From positions 5,828,001 to 5,892,000 of the forward strand of contig BSYQ01000008.1 of NCBI GenBank assembly GCA_030272585.1: a stretch of DNA of 64,000 nt, in the 5' to 3' direction. Shown here one piece after another: positions 1 to 10,690 of the stretch. The stretch's first letter is position 1; each line of letters begins with the position of its first letter. Made by a program: the position numbers and the translations under genes. This DNA is from Bryopsis sp. KO-2023 (lineage: Eukaryota; Chlorophyta; Ulvophyceae; Bryopsidales; Bryopsidaceae). The notes under the pieces are model-generated. The model was not told where the DNA came from and searched no databases. It saw nothing but the letters and a program-made list of their open reading frames with translations.

Positions 1-711
1 CCACGATTTACATCAACATCAAAAGTTTCACCAATGCGGCCCCACTGATGAAAAAATTGGATCCCGAAAAGAACGGCAAATTGCAAATTCAATTCGCGAA
101 AGCCAAGGAGAAAGAAGGAAAATATGAGGAAGCTTTGGAGGCCTATCAAAGAGCTGGTGCGTTGCTATGTCGAAATTTAGCCAGGAAAAAAAGAAAAGAA
201 AGAAAACATTTTGGGGAAAGTGAAATGTTTCGCTAGGAAGAATACAAAGTGCTTCTGCGTCGTTCCGATTTTTGACAGTTCCAAAAAATCATATTCAGGC
301 AGTCATTTAAATGCCACATCCATCGGATGTTCTTATATTTATATCAAGTTTTAAAAAATACACAGAATAGTTTGATGGGAAAAGACAGAATAAAAATCCG
401 ACATGCGTGCCACAATTGTTTTCATTGTCGGAAAAAGAAAAGCTCTTCTTGTCATTTATAGGCGACATGAATGGAGCGGTTCGGATTTTACTGACGTGCG
501 TGAATCGGCCTGAACAAGCATGCAAGCTTGTGAGAGAAAATCCAAAGATCGAGCCGGCAGCCATGGTTGCAGAATGCTGTAAAAAGAATGGCGATTTTGC
601 GGTGCGTCATTTTTTCAACTGGAAACCATCAGGGAATTGTGCTTTTCTAAAAATTACACGGGGTGCCATCATTTTCACAGAAACACACTAAAGTACTATT
701 ATTTGTTGGAT

Positions 712-773
<62 letters not shown>

Positions 774-2981
774 TGGGGGGGGGGTGGACCGGGATTTGTT
801 TTCCAATTTTGAAAGTAGTCTAAGAAGACATGTGAAGACAAAAATATAAGCTGCATTGTGTGTCGATCAGCTTGCTGTTGAATTTCTTCAACTGGCCAGG
901 ATGGGCCGCCAAGCCTGGGAAATCGCAGAAGCCAGAAACGAAATGGATGCCTATGTCGAATTCTTGCCAGAAAACACATCCCCGGATGAATTTCAAGCCA
1001 TTGCCGAATACTATGAGGCTCGCCAAGAATTTGAAAGAGCCGCTGATATGTTTGAGAAAGCCAAGCTGCACACGAGGGCAATCCGGATGTACATGCAAGT
1101 GAGTTTTCTTGATGACTGGTCAGGTTTCCACAAACCACCTGACACTGCTATGTTGGATCTACGGCTTATGTGGGGGGCAGCTGAGCAATATTTTTACAAA
1201 CCAATGTTTCTAGAGTTTTTATTGCTTTCCAATTTTTTTTTATTGATGTATTTGTTCATTTTTTTTAAAATCCAAACAAAGGCATATTCGCCAGTTCGCC
1301 AGCCAATGGTTCGGATTTTTTTTCTTTCTCCTTTTTTTTTTCTTTCTTAGACGTTCTTCTGATTTTTTAAATATTTCAGGTGGGTTTATCGGCGGTGGGG
1401 AAAGCAATCAATACTGTGAAACTGAGTCACGATAGGAGTGTGGCCAGCATGGTGTTGGATTGGGTGTTGACCGAAAACGCTGAGGGGGAACATCAGCAAT
1501 ATATTTTTGAACTGTACATTGCCTTGGGGCAGTATGATGAAGCGGCAAAGAGCTCACTGGAACTCGCTGCTTTCGAACAGGTTGGTGGAAAATTTTCTGG
1601 GTTTTCTGTGTTTTTCTATTTTCTTTATAAATTTTTTTTTTTTATCTTTTATTTGTAAAATGTGGCCACCCCAGTAGAAACAGAGGTGGCCCCAATCCCC
1701 CATGTCAATCCATACATGTGTGTTGTATGTTGCAGACAGGTTATATCATCATTGCTTTTTAAAGCTCGTTTCTAGTAAATTGAATGTAAATCATAGTGGG
1801 TAGCTTTTGTGGGAAAATTTTGAATGAAAAGCCAGTTAATCTTCTGACCTGGGTACACATGTGATGTTTTCGACACAAAAAGCACGTAACAGAATTCGGA
1901 GTCCTGGTTTCTACAGCCACCCTGTACATTTGTTGATGGTGAGTGTGTTTTGTGCTAGGTCCATGGAAATTACCGGCAAGCCCACAGTCAACTCTTCACA
2001 ACCAGTCAAAGATTGCTGAGCCTGGGGCAGCAATTGCCTCTGGAATTGAACAGAGCTTTGACGTTGCTTCACAGCTACGTGATCGTCCGGAGTCAAACGA
2101 ACCTCCAGAACCACATGACAGGGGCGAGATTACTAATCCGGGTAGCACAGAACGTTTCAAAGTTCCCTGCCCACACGGTGAACATTCTGGTTTCCACAGT
2201 GATTGAATGCCACCGAGCTGGATTGAAAGAAACTGCCTTCGAATACGCTTCCATGCTGATGAGGCCAGAATACAGGTAACTCCACCGACCCCCCCCCCAA
2301 AAAAAATGCACAGTTCTCACCTGTCCCTTAAAACCACTTCGTCCAGTTTTCGAGACATTGATTGTTTTTCCTGCAAAACCAGGCAGCAAATCGTGGCGCC
2401 ATACAAACGGAAAATAGAAAATTTGGTCAGAAAGCCAGATCACGAAAAGGATGTGGAGCCTCTGTCTTCTGAGTGCCCTTACTGCAATGCCCCTGGAAAT
2501 GAAATGGACCTGCAGTGTCACAATTGCCAAAACATCATTCCATTCTGCATAGCTTCAGGTGCGTCTGGAACTGGCCAGATATTAACTAGTGTAAACCACT
2601 CCTTAACATGAGGTCCGTTCACCTTGGACTTTTTCTTAGGATGTGGACATTTGACATGTATTTAACCGCACACAGTGACCATCTTTCTTTCCCGCCTCGA
2701 TAATTGTTATTGGGAAATAAATGCTTCTTTCCCGCCTCGATAATTGTTATTGGGAAATAAATGTATGTGTGCATGTATGACTGACTAGTTTGGTTCTGTG
2801 TCTGACAGGGAAACGAATGGTTCTGAGCGATTGGTCAGAGTGCCCTTCTTGCAATTTCCCAGCCCGGGCCCTAGAGATTCACAACTTGCTCACAGTTCAG
2901 CCATCTTGTCCGATGTGTTTAAAAGATGTGAATTCCAAGGCCTTCGTCAGGATCAAGAAATTATTAACTCCACCAACTTGA
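1..2981 (+). CDS. WDR19: IFT144/WDR19 intraflagellar transport protein, C-terminal part (5' end outside window)
   Basis: Seven exons, all in phase: 3-156, 462-601, 871-1098, 1380-1580, 1959-2275, 2383-2558, 2809-2981 (TGA). They give the last 462 residues; the N-terminal WD40 propellers lie before the window. IFT144 is a core subunit of IFT complex A, which drives retrograde transport in cilia and carries membrane proteins into them. The family is recognised from TPR-like alpha-solenoid blocks (AEYYEARQEFERAADMF, LYIALGQYDEAAKSSLELA) and from the highly conserved stretch GARLLIRVAQNVSKFPAH followed by STVIECHRAGLKETAF. The C-terminal zinc-ribbon-like pairs are also kept: CPYC/CHNC in exon 6 and CPSC/CPMC in exon 7, with a 60-residue spacing typical of IFT144. 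Length and gene end match the family, so the gene looks functional. Introns hold a GT microsatellite and a 40-bp tandem duplication. Confidence 0.95.
714..771. repeat. (GT)n microsatellite in an IFT144 intron
   Basis: About 28 uninterrupted GT dinucleotides, followed by a T4G8 run, inside the intron between exons 2 and 3 of IFT144. It lies about 100 bp upstream of the exon 3 acceptor. Confidence 0.98.
2685..2763. repeat. 40-bp perfect tandem duplication in an IFT144 intron
   Basis: Two identical 39-bp copies (start TTCTTTCCCGCCTCG, end GGGAAATAAATG) with a period of 40 bp, in the last IFT144 intron. The lack of divergence suggests a recent event. The downstream acceptor and exon 7 are intact. 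Confidence 0.97.
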
Positions 2982-3737
2982 TTTTCCCCGTCGTTGGGGG
3001 GAAAAAACCCTGTAAAACATATAAATCGGCTTGGATTTTCTGTGGGCTTATTTTTTTTTGTTCGGGGATGGGGAGTGGAAGGGAGGAAAGGGGGTTAGGT
3101 CGATAAATTGTTTTTTTTTGTTGCTCCAGTGTAATTGAATTGATTTGTAATGGAAGGCAAGGGAATATGTAAGGATTCATCTGGCACTCTTTCTCAGGTG
3201 GGGCGTATGGTCACCTCGTCGATCGTCGGTGTTCAAGTCTGCAACTCAAAATCAGATGTCTATTGGGATTTGAGAATCGGTAGCTTCAGCAGTCCAAACG
3301 AAGGAGCTACTGAAATAGGCCAACTCAGATTATTACACACTTGCATTCCCAACAGGCAAATAACCAAAAGGCCCCACTCCAAGACCAGAGCGATGATGTC
3401 TAATGTCACCCTTCAAAAATTTCAGCCCCTATTTGAGGTTAATTTTGACTCCATCCTTTGAACCCCCACAGCCCCTCAAGGTTGTCAAAATCTACTTTGA
3501 GTGACACCAAAACTTGCACCTCTTTCATCATACGATTGGAATTATTATTCATCAGAGTGCATAATTTATTTCCCATTGGTCATCCAGCAGCACCCCTTCA
3601 CCATTGTCAATATCTTCGAATCTTCTTTTTTTCACGAATTGGCTTTTCTAATTCAATATATGCAGTAGACAAGAAAAAAAGCCCCCTCAATCTTCTTTTA
3701 ATCCTTATTAACCAACTCCTGAACTCCACTGAACGGG

Positions 3738-4320
3738 GAATCCTTGGGTGCACCCTGCTATCAATCCGAGATGTGCTCATATCCAGTAGCAGCAGCACTC
3801 CAAAAAATCCAAAAATTTCTCATTTCAACCAACAAAATCCTTTCAAGATCAGAACAGATCGCTCTTGATACACACCAATCTGGCCTGCAAGACACCAACC
3901 CTTTCACCTCCCCACGACAATACATCACACACTCTTTAACCACCAGATCCCCCAAAAAACACGTCAAATTAAGGTCATCCAAGTCCCACTCCCATTCCAA
4001 GTCTTTTTCATCGCATCTCTGGCCCACTCTTCACAAGATCCTCCTTCATTTCTTGCTTCCAAGAGGTTGAATTTCCAGCTTCTGTTGAACATCGAGTGTT
4101 CTTCCAAATCTGTGATCAATGTGCAGCCGGTGCCGAAATCTTGAATCAGTGCCTTCATGCACACTCCTTCCTTGCTGGTCCCCATTTTTTGCAAACGCAG
4201 CTACAATTGGTCATTGATTTCTTCCCAACTGTTTGAAAATAAAGTCCAGAACTAGCAAATATCATCGACATGTCCCTGACAGGCAAAATAAAATTCTTCA
4301 GATGGTGACCCATTTCAGAA
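3738..4320. repeat. Dispersed repeat A, copy 1
   Basis: Shares long stretches of about 80% identity with 14585-14890 in the same orientation. Shared tracts include CCAACAAAATCCTTTCAA, GCTGGTCCCCATTTTTTGC and CAGATGGTGACCCATTTCAG. Copy 1 is longer because it carries extra sequence in the middle. On the minus strand both copies encode related residues (LGRNQ, then AKNGDQQG and a HEGTDS/DEGTDS motif). Copy 1 has a TGA where copy 2 has TGG, so this frame is not intact here. No terminal repeats or target duplications were seen. Confidence 0.8.
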
Positions 4321-6361
4321 CTTATTCAAAATATATAAAGAAAAGAAAATTGAATTGCAATCAGCCACAGAAATCTGGAATATCAAAGCCCGATTCTTGT
4401 CAAGAAAAACAATGCTCACCCTCGGCAGCTCTTCTTGCTGGACGATGAAAGCAGGCAACTCAATTATTGGCTGGGGATGCTGAGAATGTCGATCGCCCTA
4501 CATCTAGGAACCATCTAATGCCATATGCACGCCTCGTCAATGTGATTCTGAGTGCCCCTCCCTCACAACTGCAAAAAAAAGTGAGGAAAATTGAGGAAAC
4601 AGAAAATCCTCTCATAAAAATAGAGATGCAAAAATCAAAAACATCTGCTACCACTGTGGCAAGGCTCCCAGACACCCGCCCCAGAAGCTCGAACAATAAA
4701 AAACATAGCCACCATCGCCTTTTTGATGCCCCTCTATTTCACTGGTTTTCCTATTCAATCCATAGCTATGTTGTGATTCTCACCTGAATTTTTTGCAAAA
4801 ATGGTTTTGGCAACCTCCACCTCTCGAGGTCAAAAAAGGTACACAGGTTTGACCATTCCTGGAAACACATTCCAGCCTCCCAACCCACCCAACAAAATTT
4901 GTTTGACTTCTGGGAAAAAATAACTGCATAGTTTATTGTGGATCACTACGGTTGAGATTTGGGACAGACTTGTGCTTGACATAATCTTCACAACGAAGCT
5001 CGCCAATATTAATTTAAGAAAATAGGTTGAAGAAGAACGAATACTGAATACAGTTTATCATTCTGTTGATCATTTAGATGAGTCTCTTCGAAAACAAAAC
5101 CGGTGTTAATACGATTGGGTTGAATAACGCACCCCTTATGAATTTTCATTGTCTCGACTGCCATGTTGCATTGCATTGAAAAGATACAACTTGACAAACA
5201 AATATTTTTTGAAATCATATTTAGATTTTTTTCAGATTTTTTGGATTTCCGCTGGATTGAAGTGCAGAAGCTGGTTTAGCATATCCCCATAAATGTCGGC
5301 AGACTGATGGGGTGAATAAAATAGGAATAAGTGGCGATAGGTAGCAACAATCATGTGTTGCAAAGCTTTGTTGTGTATCCCTCAAGGAGAATGAACTGTC
5401 GATTACCAGATCCGGTCAGTTGCGAGTAAATGTAAAAAAATTTTGGGCAGTTTGATATGGGCTGCTCCAGAGATGTCATTGACTGCACAGGGGTATTATA
5501 TTTCCATGCTCAGATGCAAGGCATGTTTGAGTTGAGAAGTGAAAAAATCTTGCTTGAATTTTTTTTGACGATCTTTACATATTGTTCCATACTTATACTT
5601 GCAGGAGCAAAACTCACAAAAAAAACAAAAAATGGTCCCACTTGAACTTAGTAAAGCTTGAAAGGCGGCGATTAAACTCATCTTGACTCCATCTTTAGAG
5701 AAACATGGTCCAGAAAATCTCTTATGTCTGCTTGTAATGAAATCAAGCTGTTTGATTAATAAAATTCTCAGTCGGCTTTTGGTGAGAACAAAAGCCGTTG
5801 AGAAATTGAATTGGTACCTTTGAGAGAAGATACACGCTTGCATGCCACATTGAAAGATTCCCGTGATGGATCTGCCAGAAAATTGCTGTCGAAATTTGCA
5901 TGCCGCTTGAAACTTGAAAACAATTGAAAACCAAGAAAACCAAGATATGGTCTTGAGAGAGTTGATTTGTGTGAAAACTTTTTGCTCAGTTCTGGTGTGC
6001 CTCCTTGGAGTTGACAGGTCCGCACCCTGCACACATAAAAAAAAATCTCAATGATCTGGACTGATCCATTTCAAAGTTAAAAATTCCGGCACCACTGAAT
6101 GGTGACAAGAAAGCACAAAAACAAACAAGAAAGAAACACGATATCGCTTTACCTTGACGTCCGGATCTTGTTGGCTTCCTCTTCTTCTTCACAAAATAAT
6201 TTGATTGAAGAGTTCCATTCCACTCCACTCCACAATCTCGCTCCACATTCCTTTGGAAAAAAAATTCAAAAGGAACTGTCGAAGTATATGTCCTCCGTTT
6301 TTGATCCACGCATGTTTTCTCTAATTTTTATCTTGTCTTGTCCTTTTTCTCAAATCTGTGT

Positions 6362-7475
6362 ATCTTTTTTTTTTTAAACCTATACCCCCCCCCCCCCCCT
6401 TTCTCCTACTGAATGGGATTCCCAGCGTCCCACCCACCCAAACCTAGACTCCTCGCCGGGTCCCACGCGCCGGGGGCTTGGTCGGGGGCTCCGTTTTAAG
6501 AGCTCCTTGATCTTCAGGCTTCAATCTTGAATCTTCAGGCTGCACGGCTGCAAGGCTTCATGGCCACCTGTTGGGTGGGGCAAGGGAGCTTTCACCCCCT
6601 CACCCCAGGACAAAAATGCTGCGTTAATAGACTGCCGGAAAGAAAACAAAACAAGAATGAAGCGAACAAGACAAACACGTACCATAGCTCATAGCGTTGC
6701 GTCGGGGGAAAGCGTCGAAGACAACTCTCCTGTGATTTGGCTGCAAGGTCCAGGCTCCAGGCTTGAGGCTCCATGCTTGAGGCCACAGGGGTGGGGGTGG
6801 GGAAAGTTGGGGGTTCATGGGGCTGGGACGGGGGGAAATGGCGCGTGAGACGGTGCCATGGCGAGGAGCCCCGCTGGAAATCCCTACCCTTTTATCTCTC
6901 CCTTTTTTTTAATTTGATTTTATCTCATTCTTTTTTTTCATCTAAGGGGGGGGGGTTAAACTCTTTCCCAAGACCAGCGCTCCTCAATCCTTGCAGTAAA
7001 AAAAATATATTTATCTAATCCTCCCATGCTGGGGGCATTTTTATCTTTTCTCATCAAATTCCTTTCATTTTCTTTGCCTCTGACCCAGTAATTTTTTCCT
7101 TTTTTTTCAAATCGATCAAATATCTGAAAGGGAACGGGCCACAATGTCTTTATTTTTTTTTCTGAAAAAGCAGGAGTGAATCATCGCGCTGGTCTTGGTC
7201 TGGAAAAGCTCATCTCTTTTCCCTATCATAGTCACTTTCACTTTTTTCTTTGCCGCATTCAAAAAATCCTTGCTTATCCCATTTAATTTTTTTGTCTGTT
7301 GTCAGTTCACTCCTCCTGGAAAAGGAGACTGACTAATCCCATCATACTATTCTTTTTTTTCGATCTCTGGGTCCCTCCAAAAAATGCCACCCTCCAGAGC
7401 AGCACCCTCCCGAAACATACGAAAAAGAAAAAAAGGTTTGACTTAAGGAGGTTTCTTTTGAAGTAGAACTCGGCA
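6362..7475. repeat. Dispersed repeat B, copy 1
   Basis: Roughly 1.1 kb matching 9636-10690 in the same orientation. The best-conserved core reads GACTCCTCGCCGGGTCCCAC, then GCGCCGGGGGCTTGGTCGGG, and continues through a GC-rich block with CAGGCTTGAGGC units and GGTGCCATGGCGAGGAGCCC. Both copies start near a poly-T/poly-C tract and contain the same separated inverted repeat (see findings). No conserved open frame runs through both copies, so it looks like a non-coding mobile or structured repeat rather than a gene. Confidence 0.88.
6971..7195. repeat. Inverted repeat inside repeat B copy 1
   Basis: The left arm AGACCAGCGCTCCT (6971-6984) is complementary, apart from a loop-out in the right arm, to the segment at 7172-7195, which ends GCGCTGGTCT. 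The same two arms recur at 10238-10251 and 10405-10428 in copy 2, although the sequence between them has diverged. Confidence 0.75.
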
Positions 7476-8156
7476 TGCAATGCGAAACCGCCCCACACGA
7501 AAAATTTCATTCCACCACCAGATCGGACGGAGCATCAAGCCAACCATAAAACACTCTGTTGGGAAATCCCTCCAAAGGCACAGTCGCTCCCCATTTCAAA
7601 TCCCTCGTAATACATCTTGATTTCAACCCATCCCTCATCCAAGCCCTGGTCACCTATTGCCACATGAAGCAGATTTTTTTGAACAGACAATCATAATTTC
7701 TTCATTTGAACAGTTTTACATCAGCCATTTTTTTTGCTCTGGTGTTGGTCGATGTCCTTCTTTGAATTGCTACTTGAATTCCATGAGTTTCATTCAACCT
7801 ACCTGGACACAGTTTGAGCTCCATCCACCAGCCCTGCAGCTTCTTCGGATAATTCCGGGTAGCTCCTGTCAGACTGCCAGACATTTGGGCTCGATCGATT
7901 CAGTGGGGTTCAACTGCGCTCCACAACTACCGAACTGGTCCCCCCTAGTATCCTACAGTGAAAAGTGAGATAACAATCCGCTCATTTGACTCGGTTCGGT
8001 TTAGTCATATCTTTTTAGGTCACAGGTCCCCAAAGAAGAAAAGAAAATCTCCCTAAATATCACGGAACAGCATTCTGATTCTTCCAAGAGACAATCCTGA
8101 TGATCTCCCAAGCTGGCCTGAAAAATTTAGGAGTGCTGTGACACAATTTCACTCAC

Positions 8157-8970
8157 CAAGTTTTTCAGGAGCTCGTCATTGCTCTTGAAAGCTGGGTTTA
8201 TCCACATTAAATCCGTATCTTGCTGTTTGGGCCGATTTGCCAATATGTAGCGCCTCCATACGTCGGCAGAGATGCCAGTCTCCATGGCATCAATTCCAAA
8301 CACACCTACGCTACCACCAGGAACCTTTATCCAGCTGACAAAGAAAACACAATATGCCGAAATATGGGAACTGCTTAGATTCTTCTGAGTGCGAAAGGGG
8401 ACAAAAATATCATTTCCCTCCACCAGCACTTCATTTCAGATTCAAACAAAAGCACCCCCACAGAAAGAAAACCTTGAACAATAGTTTGCAGGAAAAAGAG
8501 CGAGCGCCATTTTAATATAGATGGCTTGGGTCAGCGTTCGGAGGGAAAACAAATTCACACCCACCTGTGGATCGTGATTTTGAGAATTTGCCGGCTTCGA
8601 AATTCGAGTATTCGGTGACGGAGATGTTTCTCATCATGGTCCACTCCTCGCCGGCTCCCAGCAAAGTGATAGGGAGAATTACATCAAGAAATGGCCATGT
8701 TGTTTTTCGCCGCAAACTGAACACACTCCACATTCTAGAAAACCAACAAAAAATACATCAGGTATGTATCACCTTTTCTTCAGCGACCGAAAAAAAAAAA
8801 AAAAAAATTCACAGGAAATTTGACGGGAATAAGAAACAGAGACAGGGGGCTCTTTCTTAATGCGGTTTTGAACTTATAGAACCACCTCATTACACCTTTG
8901 GGGTTTTCCACCATTTTTTCCAGTCAGGAGTGTAGCTGGCTGTGATGGATAGGCAGCCGACCACACATTT
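8157..8970 (-). pseudogene. Methionyl-tRNA synthetase remnant (catalytic-core exons, frame broken)
   Basis: Three minus-strand exons match the eukaryotic/plant-type MetRS core in order. The first (about 8970-8896) holds SITASYTPDWKKWWKTPK. The second (8734 to about 8561) holds TLLGAGEEWTMMRNISVTEY and the KMSKS-type signature GKFSKSRS. The third (8310-8157) holds GVFGIDAMETGISADVWRRY. Phases fit between the first two exons. Inside the second, the frame that starts NVECVQF must shift by one base near 8694-8696 (an extra G) to reach DVILPITLLG; uncorrected, it meets a TGA. The join to the third exon also needs an unusual donor. The HIGH-motif half and the anticodon-binding domain were not found. 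MetRS charges tRNA-Met; this copy cannot do so as read. A sequencing error at one base remains possible, but does not explain the missing ends. Confidence 0.72.
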
Positions 8971-9635
8971 TACTCTTGAACCCAGTCCACAGTAAGAAAT
9001 GCAGGCTGCAGGTTTCCATACTTTTGAAACCAGTTCGCTCACCTTTTCTCATTTTCGCGGATCCTCATCAAACACTGCTTGCCAGAGACTTGGTCCCCTG
9101 ATGGAATCTATTCAGATAAGGAAAGTTGAAAATTGGGTCCATGATGTGCAGCTTGAGAAGGCCTGATTCATTAATCAAAAGCAAGACAGGTGTTGTTGTT
9201 TTACTCAGCAGATGCATTGTAAGTCCTGGTTGCATTCAATCGGTCCATTGGATGCCATCTGCAGAAATCGAAAGAGAACAAATCTCAGAATGTGTGGAGC
9301 TGTACCATCAAACTGCAAGGCTAACCAAATAAATATTTGTTTGAGAAAAGGACAGAACAGGCCATAACTTTCATAGGCATTCAGAACTGCTGAATATGAA
9401 GTGAAACAACACATAAAACCACAGCGAAAAAACCATCAAAAATATTCTCACCTTGAGCTTCAGGCATAGGGACTCCCTTGCACACTTTGGGATGCAAAAT
9501 ATCCACAACCAACTTTAAAATCTTCGACTCCCGCTCTCTCCAAATCGGTTCACATTTAAATTATCCTTTTTCGGATTTGTTGAACTTCTTTTCACCTTCT
9601 TCACCAAAAATTCTCCTTTTTTTTCCTAAAATTCG
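8971..9635. other. Unassigned interval upstream of the MetRS remnant
   Basis: Minus-strand donor-like sites follow short open segments at about 9050-9110 and 9450-9560 (residues HPKVCKGVPMPEAQ). These could be eroded MetRS exons: in MetRS a GVPVP motif precedes the WFDA block. The resemblance is too weak to call. An 80-bp stretch (about 8985-9060) recurs at 10958-11035. Confidence 0.4.
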
Positions 9636-10690
9636 TATCTTTTTTTTTTTTTTATAATTTTACTCCCCCCTCCCCCCGGAATTTCCAGAGCTCCACCCAC
9701 CCAAACCCAGACTCCTCGCCGGGTCCCACGCGCCGGGGGCTTGGTCGGGGGCTCCGTTTTTAAAGCTCCTTGATCTTCAGGCTTCAATCTTCATGGCTAC
9801 ATGGCTGCACGGCTTCTCTTCTGGCCACCTGTTGGGTGGGGCAAGGGAGCTTTCACCCCCTTGCCCCATGGCAAAACTGCAACGTTAATAGAGTGTCATG
9901 GAAAAAAAAGAGCCAGAATATTGCAAATAAGACAAATACATACCAAAGCTCATGACGATGCGTCGGGGGAAAGCGTCAAAGACGACTCTCCGGTGATTTG
10001 GTTCCAGGCTCCAGGCTTGAGGCTCCAGGCTTGAGGCTCCAGGCTTGAGGCCACAGGGGTGGGGGCGGGGAAAGTTGGGGGTTCATGGGGGCTGGGAGGG
10101 GGGGAAATGGCGCGTGGGACGGTGCCATGGCGAGGAGCCCCTCTGGAAATCCCTACCCTTTGTATCTCTTTTTTTTTCTTTCCAATTCAGTGTTTTTTTT
10201 TATCATCTTAAGGGGGGAGGGGGGACTCTTTTTCCTAAGACCAGCGCTCCTCAATCCTTGAAAAAAAACAGAAGTTTTTTCGAACCTAAGAACTACTTCT
10301 TGTTCATGAATTATCCATATAATGTTTTTCCTCTCACCCATTTTTTTTTCTTTGACATTGGTGAAGCCCACTGTTCTCAACAAAATTTTGTTTTCCCAAA
10401 AAACAGGAGTGAATCATCGCGCTGGTCTTGGTCTGACTAAACTCAGATACAAACTCATTTTTTTTGTCCCTTTATCACTTTCACTTTTTTTTCTTGCCAA
10501 AATAAAGATGACAGGTCACTTCTTCTGGAAAATCAGACTGACTAATCCCATCAGTTCACTTTTTTTTTCCTTTTTTTTCCTTGGCTCCTTTCCAAAAATG
10601 CCACCCCCAGAGCAGCAGAATTTTAAAACATCTGAAAAATAAAAAAAGGTTTGTTTTCAGGAGGCAATGATTATTTCTTTTGAAGTGCGG
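9636..10690. repeat. Dispersed repeat B, copy 2
   Basis: Second copy of the 6362-7475 repeat, in the same orientation. It preserves the GC-rich core, the ACCTGTTGGGTGGGGCAAGG block, the separated inverted repeat (10238-10251 with 10405-10428) and the tail TGACTAATCCCATCA. It includes about three copies of a 15-bp unit (GGCTCCAGGCTTGAG) near 10006-10050, of which copy 1 keeps fewer. Confidence 0.88.

Larger units (their letters stand above)
2982..8100. other. Gene-poor, repeat-bearing interval
   Basis: No reading frame here could be assigned to a family on either strand. The open frames are short, overlap each other and contain homopolymer-derived stretches. The interval holds the first copies of two dispersed repeats (3738-4320 and 6362-7475). 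A minus-strand frame at about 5768-5990 (residues such as RHANFDSNFLADPSRES) reads like an exon but has no recognised relative. The downstream exons of the methionyl-tRNA synthetase remnant would be expected here and were not found. Confidence 0.6.

Noticed and set aside
647..1138. 163-codon minus-strand frame across the GT repeat
   Set aside because: It is antisense to IFT144 exon 3 and passes through the microsatellite (a TH dipeptide run). Shadow of the real exons.
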